64,000 nucleotides of DNA. It comes from Oscillospiraceae bacterium (GTDB taxonomy: Bacteria > Bacillota > Clostridia > Oscillospirales > Acutalibacteraceae). The notes below the pieces were generated by a model. The model ran no database searches, was not told the origin of the DNA, and saw only the letters and a program-made list of their open reading frames with translations. Positions 31,848 to 41,568 of the stretch are shown in pieces; the stretch's first letter is position 1; each line of letters begins with the position of its first letter. The translations under genes were made by a program, and so were the position numbers. The DNA lies in NCBI GenBank assembly GCA_009779995.1, contig WRDW01000001.1, positions 17,299-81,298 of the forward strand. The letters run 5' to 3'.

Positions 31848-32449
31848 CAGAGAACGAATACGACGCCAAATATAAGAAGCCGATTCGCAATTTTGCGCTG
31901 TTGAAGATTGAGCGGGAGCAAAAGAAGTTTTTGCTTCGCAAGGAGACATGGCTGGTCGTTGCGGGCATCGCCGTGATTGTACTTGTGCTTTTGCTCGCTG
32001 CAAGTGTGTATGGATTGAGCGCAGCATGGGGCGCCGTTGGTTTGGTGGTGCAAATTATCTATGGTTTGTCATTGGCCGCCGGAATAATGCTGATATGTAT
32101 ACATGGGAGAAGCATCCATAGGCGACGTTGGAGTTACGTTTTTTCTCTCGTGCTCTGTGCGGCGTTGTCAATCGCCATGTTTATGTATGTTTCCCTGCCC
32201 GCGGTTCGCGACATCGGCGCAAAACCCGTCACGGGGACCTTCCGCGTTGTGGATTTCACATATCGCCGCCGCAGTCTCTCCAGCGACATGACCGCCGTTG
32301 AAATCAACACGGGCCGGATTGAAAAATTCCCTGTTTCAGAATTTTCCCGCGATGGGAAACGCCTGCGCGAAGAGCTGAAAATTGCCGAACCCGTCGTCGT
32401 TATCACCTACTACCCGCACAGCAAGGTGCGCACGCATTTGGAGTATTGA
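31844..32449 (+). CDS. Membrane protein of unknown function
   Basis: A 201-residue protein with a charged N-terminus, three hydrophobic helices (about 34-54, 62-85 and 95-115) and a C-terminal soluble beta-rich domain that begins at VTGTFRVVDFTYRR. It is not a known family to me. The N-terminal half is AT-rich. The start overlaps the preceding stop (ATGA), and the histidine kinase gene starts 4 bases after its stop. Confidence 0.7.
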   Translation: MTENEYDAKYKKPIRNFALLKIEREQKKFLLRKETWLVVAGIAVIVLVLLLAASVYGLSAAWGAVGLVVQIIYGLSLAAGIMLICIHGRSIHRRRWSYVFSLVLCAALSIAMFMYVSLPAVRDIGAKPVTGTFRVVDFTYRRRSLSSDMTAVEINTGRIEKFPVSEFSRDGKRLREELKIAEPVVVITYYPHSKVRTHLEY

Positions 32450-32453
32450 ATCC

Positions 32454-33899
32454 ATGAAGAAAAAAAGCTCGCGCCTGTTCCGGAAATACTTTGTGGCCTT
32501 TATGGCCATCCTGCTGGGGAGCTTCGCTTTCCTCGGCACGGCCATGCTCGCGCTTTCGGGGCAGTTCTGGATCAAGGACAGGCTCGCGCCGCTCGAGGCG
32601 GGCGCGAAGCAGGCGGCGGCGGCGATCACGGGCCTCTACGTGCCGGGCTACGAGGGCGACCGGCTGGAGGCCCTCGTCGGCGTGCTGGCGGCCCGCGAGG
32701 CCGCGCTGGATGCCGAGGCGCTCCTGTTCGACGCCCGGGGCCGCGTGGCGGCCTGCGCGGAGATGACGCCGGAGGGCGCGCTCTGCGAGCGGCACAGCGC
32801 CATGCGCGCGCCGCCCAATATCTATAGCGTGGCCCTGTTCGGCCCCCTCGCCCTGGCCGGCGCCTTTGACGGCCTGTTTGACCGCCGGATGCTCGTCGCG
32901 GCGGAGCCCTTCTTCATCGGGGGCGGGGCGGCGGGCTTCGTGCTGGTGGCCCAGCCCTTCTTCTCCGACCATCTGATCCTGTACCTCGGCGGGATCTTCC
33001 GGCTGTTCCTGCTCTCCGGCGCGGCTGCGCTGGCGCTGGCCTTCCTGGTGGTGTATTTCATCAGTTATCGTTTGGTCCGTCCCCTGGGCGATATGGCGCG
33101 CGCCACCCGGCAGTACGCCTTGGGGAATTTCGGCTACCGCGTGCAGGCCAAGGGTGATAACGAGCTGTGCCAGCTGGCCGACGCCTTCAACTCCATGGCC
33201 ATCGGCCTGGCCACCCTGGAGGGCTCGCGCCGCAGCTTCGTGGCGAACGTCTCCCACGAGCTGAAGACCCCCATGACCACCATAGGCGGCTTCATCGACG
33301 GGATGCTCGACGGCACCATCCCCGCCGCGCAGCATAAAAAATACCTGGCGCTGGTGAGCGAGGAGGTCAAGCGGCTCTCGCGCCTGGTGACAAGTATGCT
33401 GAACCTATCAAAAATCGAAGACGGCGAGCTCCAGCTCAACGTAAAACCCTTCGACGTCAACGAGCTGCTGTTCACCACCATCCTGCGCTTCGAGCAGATC
33501 ATCGGCCGCAAGCAGCTGGAGCTGCTGGGCCTGGACGCTCTGGAGCCCGTCGTGCTGCCGGGGGACAGGGACATGCTCACCCAGGTGTTCTACAATTTAA
33601 TAGATAACGCTGTGAAGTTCACCCCGCCCGGCGGCCGCCTGGAATTTTCCGCTGTCGCAGACAAAGAGAATTACACCTTCACCCTGCGCAACACGGGCGC
33701 GGGCATCCCCTCGGAGGAGCTCTCCCGCATCTTTGAGCGCTTCTATAAAACCGATAAATCCCGCAGCTTCGACGTGAAGGGCGCAGGCCTGGGGCTGTAC
33801 CTGGCGAAAACCATCGTGACGATGCACGGCGGCGCGATCTCCGCCGACAGCGACGGGGAAAGTTTCGCGCAGTTCAGGGTGGAGCTGCCGGTGGGGTAG
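32454..33899 (+). CDS. Sensor histidine kinase (membrane two-component sensor)
   Basis: A 481-residue sensor kinase. Two transmembrane helices (about 12-35 and 180-205) enclose an extracellular sensing domain. A HAMP domain follows ([20 protein letters not shown]), then HisKA with [20 protein letters not shown] (phospho-accepting histidine), and an ATPase domain with [14 protein letters not shown] (N box), [16 protein letters not shown] and [13 protein letters not shown] (G boxes). No response regulator gene lies beside it, which is unusual for this class. ATG 32454 follows the upstream gene by 4 bases. Confidence 0.93.
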   Translation: MKKKSSRLFRKYFVAFMAILLGSFAFLGTAMLALSGQFWIKDRLAPLEAGAKQAAAAITGLYVPGYEGDRLEALVGVLAAREAALDAEALLFDARGRVAACAEMTPEGALCERHSAMRAPPNIYSVALFGPLALAGAFDGLFDRRMLVAAEPFFIGGGAAGFVLVAQPFFSDHLILYLGGIFRLFLLSGAAALALAFLVVYFISYRLVRPLGDMARATRQYALGNFGYRVQAKGDNELCQLADAFNSMAIGLATLEGSRRSFVANVSHELKTPMTTIGGFIDGMLDGTIPAAQHKKYLALVSEEVKRLSRLVTSMLNLSKIEDGELQLNVKPFDVNELLFTTILRFEQIIGRKQLELLGLDALEPVVLPGDRDMLTQVFYNLIDNAVKFTPPGGRLEFSAVADKENYTFTLRNTGAGIPSEELSRIFERFYKTDKSRSFDVKGAGLGLYLAKTIVTMHGGAISADSDGESFAQFRVELPVG

Positions 33900-33901
33900 C
33901 A

Positions 33902-33988
33902 GAGCCTGTAGGGGCGGCATTTTTGCCGCCCGGGCTAACCGCCTACGTAAAATTCGGGTGGCAAGAATGCCACCCCTACAGCCCGGAG
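33902..33988. repeat. GGGGCGGCA-type palindromic repeat pair
   Basis: TGTAGGGGCGGCATTTTTGC then CGCCCG (from 33907), and GGGTGGCAAGAATGCCACCC then CTACAG (to about 33982). The second has G-C to A-T paired changes that keep the stem. It occupies the gap between the kinase gene and asnS. Confidence 0.75.
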
Positions 33989-34000
33989 GAGAACATTAGA

Positions 34001-35392
<1,392 letters not shown>

Positions 35393-35394
35393 AA

Positions 35395-35419
35395 GCAAAA
35401 AACGGAGCGTTGGCTCCGT
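35395..35419 (-). terminator. Terminator for the small minus-strand gene
   Basis: A 7-bp stem ACGGAGC/GCTCCGT (35402-35408 with 35413-35419) with a 4-base loop; on the minus strand it is followed by TTTTTTGC. It does not serve asnS. Confidence 0.7.
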
Positions 35420-35523
35420 CAATTGCTGGACTCCTCGATTGCTTGCTGGTCTGTTTCGGTTTCCGGCGGTTCCTCTGTGAACAAACCGGAAATGTCGATC
35501 AATTCCATTCCATCAAAAATCAC
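35419..35523 (-). CDS. Small acidic protein (34 aa), candidate
   Basis: A short reading frame starting at GTG 35523 (AAAGGA 10 bases upstream; TTG 35529 is an alternative) encodes VIFDGMELIDISGLFTEEPP then an acidic, Gln/Ser-rich tail. It has its own promoter (35614-35586) and a terminator right after the stop, which together support a real small gene. It follows the orphan membrane gene on the same strand. The function is unknown. It is short, so chance is not excluded. Confidence 0.45.
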   Translation of the reverse strand: MIFDGMELIDISGLFTEEPPETETDQQAIEESSN

Positions 35524-35585
35524 AGTCAAACGTTCCTTTCTAGGCGCAGTGGCTATAAGCAAACATGAACCTTCCTACTAATTAT

Positions 35586-35614
35586 AGTATACCATACCCA
35601 AATAAAGAATACAA
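35586..35614 (-). promoter_or_regulatory. Promoter before the 34-aa gene
   Basis: On the minus strand TTGTAT (35614-35609), 17 bases, TATACT (35591-35586). The predicted start is about 56 bases before the GTG. Confidence 0.6.
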
Positions 35615-35621
35615 CATAATT

Positions 35622-36368
35622 TTATACTTTTTTCGGAGTTTTAGGATCCATTTCTGCCTTTTTCTTCTTGTCGCTTTGCAATCTGTCGCGCCACGTGTTA
35701 AACAGTTGAATTGCATTGACGAAAAACTTGTCGTATGATGTTTTATTCCGGGACGCAATTGGAAAATACATAAAAATCATCGCATCGAAGAAGCTCTGGT
35801 GGAGAGACTGATAAACAACGTCTTCGTCAGCGACATTCTGTTGGAAAGCCATGCTGAAGTATTCGAGTTTGTTCATGAAGAATTTTATTAGCTTTTTCAT
35901 CTCGGTCTGTGTCCTTGCTGCCATGTACTCGCTGTTTGCCTGCAATTCAGGCGGCCCAAAGTCAATGGCGCGGCCCCACAAAGCAAAACAACATTGTACG
36001 GCTTGAACCGAAACACCGCTGAAATTAAAATAAAACCCCTCCAGATTTTTTCGCTCTTCTTCGGTAAAAACTTCTTCAACTTCTTCTGAATTAAACTGGC
36101 TTGGCATCGTAGCATTGGGCTTTAGGCGTCGCACTATTGCTTTAATTTCGGGATGCTGTTCGATGATTTCATTGATCAGGGATATATCGGGGATGAGTTC
36201 CTCCGCGTAGAATTTTGCCATGTCCAGCGCAATGGAAATGCGTTCAATGTTGTCATCGCGCTCGTTGCGTTTCGTCTCGAGTCTTTTTGTCTTCCAGATC
36301 GTAAACACAAGTGCGCCTAAGCTGATAAGTATCGGCACAGCGTTCAGCACTATCTCAAGCCAATCCAA
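35622..36368 (-). CDS. Membrane-anchored helical protein of unknown function (AT-rich)
   Basis: A 248-residue protein with an N-terminal transmembrane helix (about 7-27) and a long soluble domain rich in charged helices. It includes WKTKRLETKRNERDDNIERI, a likely coiled coil, and AVQCCFALWGRAIDFG. The C-terminus is very basic. No family was recognised. TTG 36368 is the best start: GAGAGGGGTGG precedes it, and an in-frame ATG at 36404 lies upstream of the predicted transcription start. AT-rich codon use differs from the flanking asnS and rarA. Confidence 0.75.
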   Translation of the reverse strand: MDWLEIVLNAVPILISLGALVFTIWKTKRLETKRNERDDNIERISIALDMAKFYAEELIPDISLINEIIEQHPEIKAIVRRLKPNATMPSQFNSEEVEEVFTEEERKNLEGFYFNFSGVSVQAVQCCFALWGRAIDFGPPELQANSEYMAARTQTEMKKLIKFFMNKLEYFSMAFQQNVADEDVVYQSLHQSFFDAMIFMYFPIASRNKTSYDKFFVNAIQLFNTWRDRLQSDKKKKAEMDPKTPKKV

Positions 36369-36394
36369 GTTTTTCCACCCCTCTCTCAGTGTAT

Positions 36395-36423
36395 ATGATA
36401 CCATATGCTTCGCTGAGATGCAA
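36395..36423 (-). promoter_or_regulatory. Promoter of the AT-rich membrane gene
   Basis: On the minus strand TTGCAT (36423-36418), 17 bases, TATCAT (36400-36395). It places the transcript start near 36388, which decides in favour of the TTG start at 36368. Confidence 0.75.
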
Positions 36424-36469
36424 GCACTTTTTCACACAGAAACCGATTAATTTTCCTTGCTGCTTAACC

Positions 36470-36498
36470 TTGTCTTTCGGTGTTATCTGTGGTACAAT
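36470..36498 (+). promoter_or_regulatory. Promoter of rarA
   Basis: TTGTCT (36470-36475), 17 bases, TACAAT (36493-36498), 34 bases before the rarA ATG. Confidence 0.75.
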
Positions 36499-36532
36499 AA
36501 TGACAAACCTTCCCCTCGAAAGGAGCCCCCCC

Positions 36533-37792
36533 ATGCCCGCACCCCTTGCCGAGCGCCTGCGCCCGCAAACCCTGGACGATATGGCCGGCCAGCCCCACCT
36601 GCTGGGACCTGGCCGCGCCCTGCGGGGCATTATACAGTCCGGCGAGCTGCCAAATTTGATTTTTTACGGGCCCTCCGGCGTGGGAAAGACCACCCTGGCG
36701 CGCATCATCGCACGTCAAACAGATCGATATTTCACCAGCCTCAACGGCACAACTGCCGGAACGGCGGACATCAAGCAGGCCATCGCGCAGAGCGCGTCGC
36801 TCATGGCCCCGAACGGCGTATTGCTATATCTCGATGAAATTCAATACTTCAACAAAAAGCAGCAGCAGACCCTCCTTGAGTGCATCGAAAGCGGCGCGGT
36901 GACGCTCATCGCGTCCACTACAGAGAATCCCTATTTTTACGTCTATAACGCCATTTTGAGCCGCTCTACCGTGTTTGAATTCAAGTCTTTGACGCCCGAG
37001 GACGCACTTCCGGCTGTGGAGAGAGCGTTTGCGTTTTTGCGGGACGAAAAAAACGAGAACGTCGCAATCGAGGACGGCGTCGTTGCCCATATCGCCCGGG
37101 CCTGCGGCGGGGACGTCAGGAAGGCCATCAACGCGGCGGAGCTGTGCTGGTTATCTGCTCCGATTGGGGAACCGCGAAAAATTTCATTGGCCCTTGCCAA
37201 AGAATTGACCCAGCGCAGCGCCATGCGTTACGACAAAGAGGGCGACGAGCACTACGATATTATCTCGGCCTTCCAGAAATCCATGCGCGGCAGCGACCCC
37301 GATGCGGCGCTGCACTACCTCGCGCGGCTGCTGGAGGCCGGGGATATGCCAAGCGCCATGCGCCGCCTCATGGTCTGCGCCTGCGAGGACGTGGGCCTGG
37401 CCTGGCCGCAGATTATCCCCATCGTGAAGGCCGCCGTGGACGCCGCGCAGATGGTGGGCCTGCCCGAGGCGCAGCTGCCCCTGGCCGACGCCGTGGTGCT
37501 GGTGGCCACCGCGCCGAAGTCCAACAGCGCGGCGGAAGGCATCTGGGCCGCCATGGCGGATATACAGGCGGGCAAGAGCGGGCCCGTGCCGAGGCAGCTG
37601 CAAAACAAGCACTACGACGGCTCGGATAACAGCAAGCCCGGCCAGAACTATCTCTACGCGCATTCGTACCCCAACCACTGGGTGGCGCAGCAATACCTGC
37701 CGGACGCCCTCGCCGGCGCGCAATATTATAAATTTGGGGATAACAAGGCGGAACAGGCCGCCAGGGCCTACTGGGAGAGGATAAAGGGGTAA
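36533..37792 (+). CDS. rarA: Replication-associated recombination protein A (AAA+ ATPase)
   Basis: RarA/MgsA is a clamp-loader-like AAA+ ATPase that works at stalled replication forks. The 419-residue protein has the N-terminal PLAERLRPQTLDDMAGQPHL, Walker A FYGPSGVGKTTLAR, Walker B LLYLDEIQYF, sensor 1 ASTTENPYF, and the C-terminal family block QRSAMRYDKEGDEHYDIISA and DALHYLARLLEAGD-like sequence. AAAGGAG lies before ATG 36533. Confidence 0.94.
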   Translation: MPAPLAERLRPQTLDDMAGQPHLLGPGRALRGIIQSGELPNLIFYGPSGVGKTTLARIIARQTDRYFTSLNGTTAGTADIKQAIAQSASLMAPNGVLLYLDEIQYFNKKQQQTLLECIESGAVTLIASTTENPYFYVYNAILSRSTVFEFKSLTPEDALPAVERAFAFLRDEKNENVAIEDGVVAHIARACGGDVRKAINAAELCWLSAPIGEPRKISLALAKELTQRSAMRYDKEGDEHYDIISAFQKSMRGSDPDAALHYLARLLEAGDMPSAMRRLMVCACEDVGLAWPQIIPIVKAAVDAAQMVGLPEAQLPLADAVVLVATAPKSNSAAEGIWAAMADIQAGKSGPVPRQLQNKHYDGSDNSKPGQNYLYAHSYPNHWVAQQYLPDALAGAQYYKFGDNKAEQAARAYWERIKG

Positions 37793-37798
37793 AGACCA

Positions 37799-37830
37799 AG
37801 TAGGGGACGGCGTCCTCGACGTCCCTGGCC
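37799..37830. repeat. GGGACG/CGTCCC-type palindromic repeat
   Basis: TAGGGGACGGCGTCCTCGAC then GTCCCTGG, matching the unit at 14522. Confidence 0.7.
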
Positions 37831-37871
37831 AAAAAGTATTATTGAGGCTCTTAGCTTCAGGGGGAGTGAGC

Positions 37872-39263
37872 ATGTTCGAAAAAAAAGCAAAAATAGAAGA
37901 AGAAAACCCCGAGGTGGAGAACACGCCCGCCTACTATAAATATACCGCCGACCTCCTGCGGCCCTTTGAGGCCTCGGACGACGCGCCGCAGCCCGGCGCG
38001 TCGCCGGAGGACGGCGGCGGCGCGCCCGCGCCTGCGGCCACACCTATATCCGCGCCTGAGTCAACGCCCGCGCCTGTTATTGTGCCTGTGCTTACGCAAA
38101 AGCCCGCGCTCTCGCAGAGCGAACGGGAGTGGCAGCTGAAGCTTGACCGGGAGAGCAGGAGGCGCTCGGGCGCGAAGCTGCAGCTGGTGAAGCCCGCGCC
38201 GGGCCCGCTGAAAAAACTGCGGCTGCCGCGGATCAATATTCCTTGGCCGAAGCCAAGGCCGCGGCGGCCCGCGCGGCGGGAGCCGGTCCCCGCCGAGGTT
38301 TCGCCCGGACAAGCCTCGCCGGGGCCGTCGGCGCGGCCCGCGCAAAAAGCGGCGCGGCGCTTGGACGGTGCCGCCTGGGCGGAGGCGGCGGCGCAGATCG
38401 TCCCCTGCGCCGTGCTTCTGCTGGCGGCCCCCCTCATCAGCGGGGCGGCGGGGTTCTACATACTGGTGCTGCTCACGGCCGTGCCCGCCGTTGCGGCGCT
38501 GCTCCTGCTGCGCCCCCTGGGCCGCTGGAGCTGGCCCGCGCGCGCCCTGGCCCCGCTGCTGCCTGTGGAGCTCTGGTTCGCGCTGCGCATTTTCGCCTGG
38601 GAGCCCGCGCTCACGCTGGTGCTGTTTGGGATTTTCGCGCTGGTGGGCTCTATGTGCTATCTCTTCCTCCGCGCCAAACTGCCCACAGAAGACAATCGGA
38701 AGAAAAACAAGGTTCAGCGGCGCTTTTTGCTGTTCATCGTGCCGCTGCTGGGCGTTTCGCTGCTGGTTCCCGCCCTGCTGGGCCTGCGCCTGGAGCTCTA
38801 CCGGCCTAGCCCGAACGAAATATCGGCCTTCGAGGAACAGTCCAAGCACAGCGAAGAGGACATGACGCGGCGTATGCTCATCGCCTACGGGGCGCTGCTC
38901 CCCGAGGGCTGGGCCAAGCTGAAGGGCCGCGGCGAAAAGCTGGAGGCCCTGCAAAACCTGCTGGACGTGGAGACCGACAGGATGGAGATCCCCCGCTTTG
39001 ACCTGCGCGACCCCATGGTCTCCGCCTGCGTGGGCGGCGCGGGCCACACCGGCGTGCCCGCGGCGCTGCTCTCCGGGAACGCGAAGGCGGAGGTACGCGT
39101 GCGCGCCATGTGCCACCTGGCGTTCCACCTCAAGCAGCTGACGATCGCCGCAGACGTGAACCTGCGCGGGTTCGAGGACCTGGCCAAGAAATACGAGGAT
39201 CATCGCTATCAGGATTACGTCCTGAAATGGGAGAACCAGCCGGTGGAGGTGGACCATGAGTGA
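37872..39263 (+). CDS. Membrane protein of unknown function with Pro/Ala-rich N-terminus
   Basis: A 463-residue protein. The first 180 residues are low-complexity and rich in Pro, Ala, Arg and Glu, including a basic PRPRRPARREPVPAE stretch. Next come about six hydrophobic helices in the range 180-310, then a soluble C-terminal helical domain (GFEDLAKKYEDHRYQDYV near the end). No known domain was recognised. It overlaps the DUF4364 gene by 8 bases. GGGGGAG precedes ATG 37872. Confidence 0.75.
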   Translation: MFEKKAKIEEENPEVENTPAYYKYTADLLRPFEASDDAPQPGASPEDGGGAPAPAATPISAPESTPAPVIVPVLTQKPALSQSEREWQLKLDRESRRRSGAKLQLVKPAPGPLKKLRLPRINIPWPKPRPRRPARREPVPAEVSPGQASPGPSARPAQKAARRLDGAAWAEAAAQIVPCAVLLLAAPLISGAAGFYILVLLTAVPAVAALLLLRPLGRWSWPARALAPLLPVELWFALRIFAWEPALTLVLFGIFALVGSMCYLFLRAKLPTEDNRKKNKVQRRFLLFIVPLLGVSLLVPALLGLRLELYRPSPNEISAFEEQSKHSEEDMTRRMLIAYGALLPEGWAKLKGRGEKLEALQNLLDVETDRMEIPRFDLRDPMVSACVGGAGHTGVPAALLSGNAKAEVRVRAMCHLAFHLKQLTIAADVNLRGFEDLAKKYEDHRYQDYVLKWENQPVEVDHE

Positions 39264-39831
39264 CGGCAGTTTCCTCTCCGCCGGGGTGCCGCCGGGGGGC
39301 CTGCACAGCCGGGAGGAGATCCGGCTGCTGCTGTGCTGGCTGGCGGCCAATCTCGCGCGGCCCCTCACCGAGGCGCTGGCCGAGCAGGTCTTCGCCGGGG
39401 AGGGCTTTACGAACTATTTTGAATATACGGCGGCCCTGCACGCGCTGCTGGAGGCCGGGCAGCTGGTGATGGCGGGCGCGCCCGGCGAAGCCGTTTTGCG
39501 CCTGGACGCCAAATACGCCCGCGCCGCCGAGGAGCTGGCCCGCGAGCTTCCCCGCCGGGTGAAGGAAAGGGCGCTGCGCGCCGCCGAGCGCCTGCAGGCG
39601 CAGGATCGCCGTGAACTGGAGAACGGCGTCACCATTTACCCGGCGGGCGACGGCGATGCTGCCGGCAGCGTCGGCTGCTACATGACCTTCCGGCAGGGCC
39701 GCGGCGCGGACATGCTCATGAGCGTGACGCTCTACGCCCCGGACAGGGAGACCGCCGAGGCGATGCGGGCCAAGTTCCTCGAAAACCCGGGCCGCGTGTA
39801 TTCGGCGGTGATAGAATCTTTCAATGCGTAG
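39256..39831 (+). CDS. DUF4364 family protein (winged-helix-like)
   Basis: A 191-residue protein with the clostridial DUF4364 layout. The N-terminal winged-helix-like region (EEIRLLLCWLAANLARPLTE, GFTNYFEYTAALHALLEAGQ) is followed by a C-terminal alpha-beta domain. It may be a small regulator. It overlaps the preceding gene and precedes yfbR by 16 bases. Confidence 0.8.
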   Translation: MSDGSFLSAGVPPGGLHSREEIRLLLCWLAANLARPLTEALAEQVFAGEGFTNYFEYTAALHALLEAGQLVMAGAPGEAVLRLDAKYARAAEELARELPRRVKERALRAAERLQAQDRRELENGVTIYPAGDGDAAGSVGCYMTFRQGRGADMLMSVTLYAPDRETAEAMRAKFLENPGRVYSAVIESFNA

Positions 39832-39847
39832 TCTGGAGGAAGCCAGT

Positions 39848-40444
39848 ATGCCAAATCATAGCTTTTTTGCGATGCTTTCACGAATGAAATATATTTCGAG
39901 ATGGGCCCTCATGCGCAACGCCACCAATGAGAGCCTCAGCGAACACACCCTGGAGACCGCCATCCTGGCCCACGCCCTGGCCACGCTGCACAACGCGCGC
40001 TTCCTGGGCGAGGGCGACGCTCCCGTCCCCGCCGAGCGCGCGGCGACCCTCGCCCTGCTCCACGACGTCCCCGAGGTCCTCACCGGCGACCTGCCCACCC
40101 CCGTGAAATACCACAGCGAGCATTTACGCGCAGCGTATAAACAGGTGGAGGCCAGCGCCAGCGCATCGCTGCTGCGCTTACTTCCCGACGACCTGCGCGA
40201 TACCTACACAAGCCTGCTTATCCCAAACAGGGACGAGCTGCACCTGTGGTGCTATGTCAAGGCGGCGGACAAGCTCAGCGCGCTGATCAAGTGCATGGAG
40301 GAGCGCAAGGCGGGCAACCGCGAATTTATCCGCGCCGAGGAGAGCCTGGCGAAAATGCTTAGGGATATGCGCATGCCCGAGGTCGACTGCTTCATGGAGG
40401 AGTTCCTGTCGGCCTACGAGCAGCCGCTGGACGGGATGATGTGA
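39848..40444 (+). CDS. yfbR: 5'-deoxynucleotidase, YfbR-like HD hydrolase
   Basis: A 198-residue HD-domain phosphohydrolase that removes phosphate from deoxynucleoside 5'-monophosphates. Metal ligands are in SLSEHTLETAILAHAL (His), LALLHDVPEVLTGDLPTPVK (HD, and the downstream Asp), and VKAADKLSALIKC. Length and motifs match E. coli YfbR. CTGGAGG lies before ATG 39848. Confidence 0.9.
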   Translation: MPNHSFFAMLSRMKYISRWALMRNATNESLSEHTLETAILAHALATLHNARFLGEGDAPVPAERAATLALLHDVPEVLTGDLPTPVKYHSEHLRAAYKQVEASASASLLRLLPDDLRDTYTSLLIPNRDELHLWCYVKAADKLSALIKCMEERKAGNREFIRAEESLAKMLRDMRMPEVDCFMEEFLSAYEQPLDGMM

Positions 40445-40580
40445 GGGGGTGGCCCGCAGGCCGGGGTGGTTGTGCGGAGCACCATCGCGGAGCGACGCAT
40501 CCTCGTGCGATTTTCCCCAACTGTAGGGCGGCACTTTTGCGAACCTTAGTTGCGCAAAAGTAGTTGCCGCCCGTGCAATA
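40441..40580. repeat. Tandem dispersed repeats after yfbR
   Basis: A GGTGGCCCGCAGGCCGGGGT palindrome, then GTGCGGAGCACCATCGCGGA then GCGACGCATCC (also near 1460 and 55165), then a GGGCGGCA ... TTTGCG ... CGCAAAAG ... GCCGCCC stem. It fills the 170-base gap before the DUF6440 gene. Confidence 0.65.
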
Positions 40581-40617
40581 AAAACAACAAACAAAAATTT
40601 GAAAGGCGGATGAAAAG

Positions 40618-40911
40618 ATGGATTTCATGGGGTTCTTGCTTATCGCGGCAATTGTAGCATTTATCGCTGGCATAATTGCACTTCTAATTTGGGGGAACAA
40701 GAAGATTAATCGGACATTCAAGCAGGCGGAAGAGCAGGTGCAAACACAGCTAATAGAGCCGGAGCGAATGCAGCTGGTGCACAACGGCAACGGTACGGCG
40801 GTCTACCGGGACGCGCAAACCGGCGTACAGTATTTGATGGTCGCCAAGGGCTGGCACGGCGTGGCAATCACCCCCATGTTCGACCGCGACGGAAAACCGC
40901 TGCAAGGCTGA
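40618..40911 (+). CDS. Small membrane protein, DUF6440-like
   Basis: A 97-residue protein. One N-terminal transmembrane helix (about 5-27) is followed by a soluble part ending TAVYRDAQTGVQYLMVAKGW and PMFDRDGKPLQG, which matches the DUF6440 pattern (DxxTGVQYL ... LxDxxGKPL). The function is unknown. GAAAGGCGG precedes ATG 40618. It lies 14 bases before the UDG gene. Confidence 0.7.
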   Translation: MDFMGFLLIAAIVAFIAGIIALLIWGNKKINRTFKQAEEQVQTQLIEPERMQLVHNGNGTAVYRDAQTGVQYLMVAKGWHGVAITPMFDRDGKPLQG

Positions 40912-40925
40912 AGAAGGAGAAACAC

Positions 40926-41492
40926 ATGAACTGGCAAGAACTCGAAACCCAATGCAAGCAATGCATGGCCTGCGACCTCGGCGCAACCAGAAAAAATCTC
41001 GTTTTCGGCGTGGGCAACCCCGAGGCCGAGGTGCTCTTCATCGGCGAGGGCCCCGGCGAACAGGAGGACCTCAGGGGCGAGCCCTTCGTGGGGCGCTCGG
41101 GCCAGCTGCTGGATAAGTACCTCGCCGCCATAGACCTGGACAGGCACAAAAATATTTACATAGCCAACATGGTCAAGTGCCGCCCCCCCGGCAACCGCGA
41201 TCCCAAACCCGAGGAGCAGGACGTCTGCCTGCGCTGGCTGACGCGCCAGGTGAAGCTCATGCGGCCGAAGATCATCGTTTGCCTCGGGCGCATCTCGGCC
41301 CAGCGCATCATCGGCAAGGACTTCAAGGTTACCAGGGAGCATGGGAAATTCCATGAGCACAACGGCATCCTTCGCATGGGGACCTACCACCCGGCCATGC
41401 TCCTGCGCAACCCCAACCTCAAGCCCGAGGCCCTGGAGGATTTCCTGGCCCTGCGGGACAAAATAAAAGAGGTCTGCGAGCGGACGTATTGA
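40926..41492 (+). CDS. Type-4 uracil-DNA glycosylase (4Fe-4S)
   Basis: A 188-residue family 4 UDG that removes uracil from DNA. The N-terminal CKQCMACDL holds cluster cysteines, VLFIGEGPGEQEDLRGEPFV carries the catalytic motif 1 (GEGPGxxE), VKCRPPGNRDPKPEEQDVC supplies the remaining cysteines, and YHPAMLLRNP is motif 2 (HPA). It acts on the chromosome in base-excision repair. AGAAGGAG lies before ATG 40926. Confidence 0.93.
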   Translation: MNWQELETQCKQCMACDLGATRKNLVFGVGNPEAEVLFIGEGPGEQEDLRGEPFVGRSGQLLDKYLAAIDLDRHKNIYIANMVKCRPPGNRDPKPEEQDVCLRWLTRQVKLMRPKIIVCLGRISAQRIIGKDFKVTREHGKFHEHNGILRMGTYHPAMLLRNPNLKPEALEDFLALRDKIKEVCERTY

Positions 41493-41517
41493 CAATGTGA
41501 CAATAACTAATAAGTGA

Positions 41518-41546
41518 TTGACAACGCGGCTGAGATGGTGTATACT
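41518..41546 (+). promoter_or_regulatory. Consensus promoter of the higBA module, with TGACAA repeats
   Basis: TTGACA (41518-41523), 17 bases, TATACT (41541-41546). Three TGACAA-type units (near 41490, 41498 and 41519) surround it and may be the antitoxin operator. The predicted start near 41553 argues against translation from ATG 41551. Confidence 0.8.
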
Positions 41547-41568
41547 ATAGATGAGCGGGGGCAATGCG

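Noticed and set aside
33902-34000. T-box leader before asnS
   Set aside because: No T-box sequence core or specifier loop is visible; the gap is filled by palindromic repeats.
41551-41568. ATG at 41551 as the higB start
   Set aside because: It lies at or before the predicted transcription start near 41553; GTG 41569 has a better ribosome site and matches homologue starts.
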